This document shows positions 6,980-9,630 of a stretch of 9,630 bases of DNA, one piece after another. Each line of letters starts with the position of its first letter. The stretch's first letter is position 1. Below the pieces are notes generated by a model. The model was not told where the DNA came from. It made no database searches and was given only the letters and a program-made list of their open reading frames with translations. Source of the stretch: an uncultured Clostridia bacterium (GTDB taxonomy: Bacteria; Bacillota; Clostridia; Oscillospirales; CAG-272); assembly GCA_946641795.1 (NCBI GenBank), contig CAMPBZ010000033.1:1-9630 (forward strand), in the 5' to 3' direction. Made by a program: the position numbers and the translations under genes.

Positions 6980-7056
6980 GGACCATTAGCTCAGTTGGTC
7001 AGAGCCACCGGCTCATAACCGGTCGGTCCAAGGTTCGAGCCCTTGATGGTCCACCA
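6980..7056 (+). tRNA. tRNA with anticodon CAT, most likely tRNA-Ile2 (lysidine-modified)
   Basis: A complete 77-base tRNA gene with encoded CCA. Acceptor stem GGACCAT/ATGGTCC, D stem GCTC/GAGC, anticodon stem ACCGG/CCGGT around loop CTCATAA, T stem CAAGG/CCTTG around TTCGAGC (7034-7040), discriminator A7053. The loop CTCATAA with A73 and a G1-C72 pair is characteristic of the minor isoleucine tRNA whose C34 is changed to lysidine by TilS, decoding AUA. Elongator tRNA-Met usually has a TTCATAC-like loop, and initiator tRNA lacks the C1-G72-type pairing seen as a mismatch and has three G-C pairs in the anticodon stem. Automated tools may label it Met. It has its own promoter and a terminator directly after CCA. 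Its 3' part is repeated downstream. Confidence 0.93.
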
Positions 7057-7094
7057 CGAAAAGGGGAGTACGCTTTTGCGTACTCCCCTTTTCG
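7057..7094 (+). terminator. Hairpin terminator 1, directly after the tRNA CCA
   Basis: Perfect 17-bp inverted repeat, CGAAAAGGGGAGTACGC (7057-7073) and its complement (7078-7094), with loop TTTT. The 3' arm ends CCCCTTTTCG, so the U-tract is inside the stem, a form also seen in bidirectional terminators. It begins at the first base after CCA. Confidence 0.85.
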
Positions 7095-7098
7095 TGCT

Positions 7099-7217
7099 CT
7101 GAAAGGGCTCGAAGCGGAGCGGTAGTGAATGACAGCCCGGTGGGCTGTCAGAGCCGCGACGGAGACCGAGCCGTCAACGCCCGCGCACGGGCGTAGGCGA
7201 GACCGAGCCCTTGATGG
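7099..7217. repeat. Structured repeat module A, copy 1
   Basis: 119 bp, identical to 7381-7499. Closed by AAGGGCTCG (7103-7111) and CGAGCCCTT (7204-7212). Inside are three hairpins: TGACAGCCC/GGGCTGTCA with a 3-base loop (7130-7150), GACGG/CCGTC (7158-7175) and ACGCCCG/CGGGCGT with loop CGCA (7177-7194). The 11-base word GAGACCGAGCC occurs twice inside (7162-7172, 7199-7209). AAGGGCTCGAA at 7103-7113 is an exact inverted copy of the tRNA T arm (7034-7044), and the right end runs into a direct copy of the tRNA tail. No credible protein is encoded. Function unknown. Confidence 0.9.
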
Positions 7218-7224
7218 TCCACCA
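7205..7224 (+). repeat. Duplicate of the tRNA-Ile2 3' end, copy 1
   Basis: gagcccttgatggtccacca is identical to the last 20 bases of the tRNA gene (7037-7056): half the T loop, T-stem 3' strand, acceptor 3' strand, discriminator and CCA. The rest of a tRNA is absent upstream, so this is a tail fragment, not a gene. It is followed at once by hairpin terminator 2. Such tail copies usually mark attachment sites of elements that integrate in tRNA genes. Confidence 0.95.
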
Positions 7225-7262
7225 AAACAGAGGGGAGGCGCGTTGCGCCTCCCCTCTGTTTT
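7224..7262 (+). terminator. Hairpin terminator 2, after the first tRNA tail copy
   Basis: Perfect 18-bp inverted repeat, AAAACAGAGGGGAGGCGC (7224-7241) with its complement (7245-7262), loop GTT, ending in CTGTTTTG. The sequence differs from terminators 1 and 3 although the preceding tRNA tail is identical. The strongly symmetrical A- and T-runs would allow termination in either direction. Confidence 0.85.
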
Positions 7263-7270
7263 GCTGACTG

Positions 7271-7376
7271 CTCACTGCTCGAACCTTCTCCATTCCGCAA
7301 GGAATGGAATGCAATGCGCACAGGAGATGGTTGCATTTTGCAAATATTGGCGCATTGCTAGGTTCTGAGCCCTTGA
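7271..7376. repeat. Structured repeat module B, copy 1
   Basis: 106 bp, repeated at 7501-7606 with three substitutions. Outer stem GCTCGAACCT (7277-7286) with AGGTTC(T)GAGC (7360-7370, one bulged T); inside, CCATTCC/GGAATGG with loop GCAA (7291-7308) and a long stem GCAATGCGC/GCGCATTGC (7311-7319, 7350-7358) that encloses TTGCA/TGCAA (7331-7343). GCTCGAACCTT is an exact inverted copy of the tRNA T arm (7030-7040). The right end, AGGTTCTGAGCCCTTGA, is the tRNA tail with one extra T, cut after CCTTGA. No protein is supported. Confidence 0.9.
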
Positions 7377-7380
7377 AAAC

Positions 7381-7499
7381 CTGAAAGGGCTCGAAGCGGA
7401 GCGGTAGTGAATGACAGCCCGGTGGGCTGTCAGAGCCGCGACGGAGACCGAGCCGTCAACGCCCGCGCACGGGCGTAGGCGAGACCGAGCCCTTGATGG
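7381..7499. repeat. Structured repeat module A, copy 2
   Basis: Identical over 119 bp to copy 1, 282 bases downstream. Here the tRNA tail at its right end stops after gagcccttgatgg and runs straight into module B copy 2; the segment tccacca plus terminator 2 present after copy 1 is missing. Module B copy 1 lies four bases upstream (aaac). Perfect identity suggests a recent duplication or strong conservation of the folded form. Confidence 0.9.
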
Positions 7500-7500
7500 G

Positions 7501-7606
7501 CTCACTGCTCGAACCTTCTCCATTCCGTAAGGAATGGAATGCAATGCGCACAGGAGATGGTTGCATTTTGCAAATATTAGCGCATTGCTGGGTTCTGAGC
7601 CCTTGA
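7501..7606. repeat. Structured repeat module B, copy 2
   Basis: Copy of 7271-7376 with three changes: C to T at 7528 (tetraloop GCAA becomes GTAA), G to A at 7579 (unpaired base next to the long stem) and A to G at 7590 (A-T pair of the outer stem becomes G-T). All three keep the predicted fold. Unlike copy 1, its right end continues into a full tRNA tail with CCA. Confidence 0.9.
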
Positions 7607-7616
7607 TGGTCCACCA
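7597..7616 (+). repeat. Duplicate of the tRNA-Ile2 3' end, copy 2
   Basis: Second intact downstream copy of gagcccttgatggtccacca, 560 bases beyond the one in the tRNA gene. Preceded by AGGTTCT, which extends the match to the tRNA T arm with one inserted T. Followed immediately by hairpin terminator 3. Confidence 0.95.
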
Positions 7617-7652
7617 AAAAAATTCCGTTCACGCAAGTGAGCGGAATTTTTT
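7617..7652 (+). terminator. Hairpin terminator 3, after the second tRNA tail copy
   Basis: AAAAAATTCCGTTCAC (7617-7632) pairs with GTGAGCGGAATTTTTT (7637-7652) over 16 positions with one G-T wobble and tetraloop GCAA, ending in a run of T. The 5' arm can alternatively pair with a second inverted copy at 7691-7705 (15 bp, exact). Confidence 0.85.
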
Positions 7653-7742
7653 ACTTCTTCACTACTCACTCTTCACTTTTCACTCCTCCGGCGTGAACGG
7701 AATTTAAGTAAGAGTGAATAGTGAAAAGTGAAAAAGTGAAGT
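7620..7742. repeat. Large inverted repeat with heptad-phased TCACT/AGTGA boxes
   Basis: AAATTCCGTTCACGC (7620-7634) is the exact inverse of 7691-7705. On one side of the right arm lie four TCACT boxes at 7659, 7666, 7673 and 7680, spaced exactly seven bases; on the other lie four AGTGA boxes at 7713, 7720, 7727 and 7735, spaced 7, 7 and 8. The two box series are inversely related and could pair imperfectly. The remaining bases to 7780 show nothing I recognise. Confidence 0.75.
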
Positions 7743-7780
7743 ACACAGCGGTGCAAAATCACAACTGATAACTGCACGCG

Positions 7781-7815
7781 AAAACAGGCGCCGGACGGAT
7801 TGTCAGGCGCCTGTT
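7781..7815 (-). terminator. Intrinsic terminator after the mgtC-like gene
   Basis: Perfect 10-bp stem AACAGGCGCC (7783-7792) with GGCGCCTGTT (7806-7815). On the minus strand it ends in TGTTTTCG, 13 bases after the gene's stop. The plus strand also has a T-rich tail (CTTGTTTTTG), so it may stop transcription from the repeat region as well. Confidence 0.85.
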
Positions 7816-7828
7816 CTTGTTTTTGAAT

Positions 7829-8548
7829 TTACGTGCCGGGTAAAATGGAAACGGTTTTTACGGCTTTGTTTTCCATTAAGTATGCCGTAATCTCTTCCAC
7901 CGACATCTGCCGGGGAATGCGCAGGATCAGGTTGTAGGTGATCTCCCCGTCCTCTTTGGCTTCCATTCGGGTTTCGGCAATCTGGGTTTTGTGCTCCTTC
8001 AAGAAGTCCAAAAACGGCTGGCGGAACGCGGCGTCGTCCAGCACCGTGAATTGCAGGTGCGAAACCGAAAACGCGTCTACGCCCACCTGGATTTTGTGCA
8101 TAACGAATTGCAGAATGACAATGATGACCGTTGCCCCTGCACCGATCACGTACATCCCGGCGCCAAGCGCAAGGCCGATGCCCGCGGTTGCCCAAATACC
8201 GGCCGCCGTGGTCAATCCTTTGACCGTTGCGCCGTGCCGGAAAATGACGCCCGCGCCCAAAAAGCTGACGCCGGTAACGACCTGCGCCGCGATCCGGGCG
8301 GGATCGGCTCCGCGGTCGCCCAGTGCGCCGGTAACGTCACCAAACGCATATTTGGAAACGATCATCATCAGTGCGGCGGCAAAACAAACCATAATATGGG
8401 TACGAATGCCCGCCTCCTTGAACCGTTTGCTTCGCTCGGCTCCAATAGCGGCGCCGCAAATGCAAGCAGCCGCAATGCGGATAAAGAACTCCCCGATTTG
8501 CACCCAGGTAAACTGCTGGTGCAAAATTCCTGCTAACGTATCTCCCAT
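7829..8548 (-). CDS. MgtC/SapB family membrane protein
   Basis: Complete 239-residue inner-membrane protein. The start is the ATG at 8548 with AAGGAG six bases upstream (8555-8560); the frame stays open to 8614 but with no ribosome site. The N-terminal 150 residues hold about four to five hydrophobic segments with the family's motifs: GAAIGAERSKRFKEAGIRTH near residues 33-52, then VSFLGAGVIFRHGATVKGLTTAAGIWATAGIGLALG. The last 85 residues form a soluble mixed alpha/beta domain of the ACT-like kind found in full-length MgtC homologues. MgtC proteins are linked to growth in low magnesium, pH and membrane-potential control and, in Salmonella, inhibition of the F-type ATPase. In commensal Firmicutes the role is not settled, so no gene symbol is given. 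It is transcribed alone from a consensus promoter, back to back with the acyltransferase gene. Confidence 0.92.
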   Translation of the reverse strand: MGDTLAGILHQQFTWVQIGEFFIRIAAACICGAAIGAERSKRFKEAGIRTHIMVCFAAALMMIVSKYAFGDVTGALGDRGADPARIAAQVVTGVSFLGAGVIFRHGATVKGLTTAAGIWATAGIGLALGAGMYVIGAGATVIIVILQFVMHKIQVGVDAFSVSHLQFTVLDDAAFRQPFLDFLKEHKTQIAETRMEAKEDGEITYNLILRIPRQMSVEEITAYLMENKAVKTVSILPGT

Positions 8549-8592
8549 AAGGATCTCCTTTCTTCCGCCCCGAGCCGTTGCCCGAAAGCGGT

Positions 8593-8633
8593 AAAAAACA
8601 AAACCGCGTGCCAAGACAGAGGCAAGCGCACGC
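8593..8633 (-). promoter_or_regulatory. Hairpin plus U-tract in the mgtC-like leader (possible attenuator)
   Basis: Within the roughly 100-base leader, GCGTGC and GCACGC (8628-8633 and 8606-8611) can form a 6-bp stem with a 16-base loop, followed by GGTTTTGTTTTTT. This is the shape of an intrinsic terminator placed before the start codon. The stem is short and I see no known riboswitch consensus, so this is tentative. Confidence 0.35.
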
Positions 8634-8655
8634 AGATTGTTTGAATGGTGTTAAT

Positions 8656-8684
8656 ATTATATGACCGAAAAGCGGAATTGTCAA
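8656..8684 (-). promoter_or_regulatory. Promoter of the mgtC-like gene
   Basis: Minus-strand perfect consensus: TTGACA (8679-8684), 17-base spacer, TATAAT (8656-8661). The start near 8649 leaves about 100 bases of leader before the ATG, long for a constitutive gene. Confidence 0.9.
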
Positions 8685-8790
8685 GGCTTTTTTCTAATAA
8701 AATGTAATTTTTTAGCAAAATCGTCCTTTTTTTCGATAAAAATTTGCAAAAAGGAATATTGATGGTGCTGGGTTCTTCCCAAATACCGTA

Positions 8791-8819
8791 TTGACAAATT
8801 CCGGAAGGTGCGTTATACT
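8791..8819 (+). promoter_or_regulatory. Promoter of the acyltransferase gene
   Basis: TTGACA at 8791-8796, 17-base spacer, TATACT at 8814-8819, giving a start near 8826 and a leader of about 22 bases with the GGAGGG ribosome site. Between it and the mgtC promoter (8685-8790) lies AT-rich sequence with no other feature I can support. Confidence 0.88.
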
Positions 8820-8847
8820 GGTAGACGGAAACGGAGGGATTTGAAAT

Positions 8848-9630
8848 ATGGTGCAGGAAGCAAAAACAAACGGACGCATTGAATGGATTGACACCGCGCG
8901 CGGAATTGGCATCCTTTTGATTATTCTGGGTCATCTTCCCGATCTTGGTGGCATACGGTCGTGGATCTTTTCCTTTCATCTGCCGCTGTTTTTCTTTTTA
9001 TCGGGTTATCTGTTTAAGAACAACCTTTCATTTCTTCCTTTTTTGAAGAAAAAGGCAAAAACGCTGTTGCTGCCCTACGCGGTGCTTTCGCTTGGAATAA
9101 TTGCCTATGTAACCGCCCTGAAAATCTACCAAAAAGCGTTTTCTTTCTCGTTTTTCGGGCGTCTTGTACTGGACTACATTCTTCAAAGAAGAACCGGGAC
9201 GGTTTGGTTTTTAACCTGCCTTTTCCTTTTGGAAATTTTGTTCTATTTGATTTCCAAACGCCTCAAAAAGTATGTCCTGCTCGCCGTGGTTGCACTTGCC
9301 GACGTTGCGGGAGCGCTTTACGCCCGGTTTTGCGGTTTTGCGCTGCCCTGGAACCTGGACGTTTGCTTTACGGCAATCCCTTTCTTCTACATCGGGTATC
9401 TGCTCCGGCAATATCCCAAAGTCCTCTCGTACGTTCTTTCCAGCAAATGGAAAGCCATTCTGATATGCGGGGCTTGTGCGGTAATCAACATCGGTTTTTG
9501 CATTTTGAACTTAAAACTCGGCAAAATTGACGCGGTGGATATGTTCGGCTCCACCTACGGGATCTATCCGCTGATGCTGATCTCCGCAATCGGCGGGATT
9601 GGAGCAACCGTTCTTCTTTCCACCGGAATC
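8848..9630 (+). CDS. Acyltransferase 3 family membrane protein, C-terminus cut by window edge
   Basis: Integral membrane O-acyltransferase of the acyltransferase-3 family, members of which move acetyl or other acyl groups onto peptidoglycan, exopolysaccharide, teichoic acid or small molecules. The frame runs open from the ATG at 8848 (GGAGGG nine bases upstream) to the last base, 261 residues of an expected 330-360. Seen: the family's opening motif RIEWIDTARGIGILLIILGH (residues 10-29, with Asp15, Arg18 and His29), then FHLPLFFFLSGYLF at 43-56, a basic KKKAK linker, and a run of hydrophobic segments separated by short loops (about seven begin in the visible part). WFLTCLFLLEI near 116-126 corresponds to the conserved WFL segment. 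No glycosyltransferase or capsule gene is adjacent within the window, so the acceptor cannot be inferred. The gene is divergent from the mgtC-like gene. Confidence 0.9.
   Translation, partial: MVQEAKTNGRIEWIDTARGIGILLIILGHLPDLGGIRSWIFSFHLPLFFFLSGYLFKNNLSFLPFLKKKAKTLLLPYAVLSLGIIAYVTALKIYQKAFSFSFFGRLVLDYILQRRTGTVWFLTCLFLLEILFYLISKRLKKYVLLAVVALADVAGALYARFCGFALPWNLDVCFTAIPFFYIGYLLRQYPKVLSYVLSSKWKAILICGACAVINIGFCILNLKLGKIDAVDMFGSTYGIYPLMLISAIGGIGATVLLSTGI

Noticed and set aside
6980..7056. Calling the CAT tRNA elongator or initiator tRNA-Met
   Set aside because: The CTCATAA loop, A73 and arm sequences resemble tRNA-Ile2 more than either methionine tRNA; kept as a stated alternative only.
7129..7544. 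Short open frames (60-90 residues) inside the repeat region on either strand
   Set aside because: They run through palindromes and repeated modules, have no ribosome sites, and change frame between repeat copies because of the missing 53-base segment.
7099..7606. CRISPR array
   Set aside because: Only two copies of each module, module lengths above 100 bp, strong internal structure and no regular spacers or cas genes.
8549..8649. M-box magnesium riboswitch before the mgtC-like gene
   Set aside because: The leader is only about 100 bases and lacks the conserved M-box core words and multi-helix layout.
8755..8780. Partial third copy of module B (shared word gctgggttct) upstream of the acyltransferase gene
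   Set aside because: Only about ten bases match and the surrounding stems are absent, so chance similarity is more likely.

Overview
The window looks like a chromosomal segment of a low-to-mid-GC anaerobic Firmicute, most plausibly a gut clostridium of the Oscillospiraceae/Ruminococcaceae type. The grounds are strong AAGGAGG ribosome sites, near-consensus TTGACA-17-TATAAT promoters, a T-box riboswitch, a FakA/FakB (YloV/DegV) pair, a TrpB2-type tryptophan synthase beta chain and a tRNA gene with encoded CCA. This placement is inference; I cannot name a genus.

Layout. Bases 1-6495 carry six genes, all on the minus strand. In transcription order they are: trpB-like (6495-5122, behind a tryptophan T-box leader at 6833-6556); ackA (4976-3765, with its own promoter and terminator); a 133-residue conserved hypothetical gene overlapping by 4 bases an EndA-like nuclease lipoprotein with a C-terminal Ig-like domain (3684-3283 and 3286-2183); and a fakB-fakA pair (2036-1146 and 1143 to the window edge, fakA cut off). 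Strong intrinsic terminators follow trpB and ackA. At 6937 the direction changes: a perfect promoter drives a plus-strand tRNA with anticodon CAT (6980-7056), most likely tRNA-Ile2. At the right end an mgtC/sapB family membrane protein gene (8548-7829, minus) and an acyltransferase-3 family gene (8848 to the window edge, plus, cut off) are divergently transcribed from two consensus promoters.

The unusual part is 7057-7760, about 700 bases without a credible protein gene. The last 20 bases of the tRNA gene (half the T loop to CCA) recur intact twice more downstream and twice in shortened form. Each intact tail is followed at once by a different strong hairpin terminator. Between the tails lie two structured modules, A (119 bp, two identical copies) and B (106 bp, two copies with three substitutions that fall in loops or keep pairing). 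Each module has near its left end an inverted copy of the tRNA T arm and ends on the right with a direct copy of the tRNA 3' part, so each folds into a closed multi-hairpin structure. A stretch of heptad-phased TCACT/AGTGA repeats follows. I do not recognise this as a named element; it may be a tRNA-tail-targeting palindromic repeat family or a set of structured RNAs.

Functionally, the protein genes are ordinary housekeeping and accessory functions: uptake and phosphorylation of exogenous fatty acids (FakA/FakB), acetate/ATP formation (AckA), tryptophan synthesis or indole salvage under tRNA-Trp control (TrpB2), a cell-surface nuclease, an MgtC-like membrane protein and a membrane acyltransferase.
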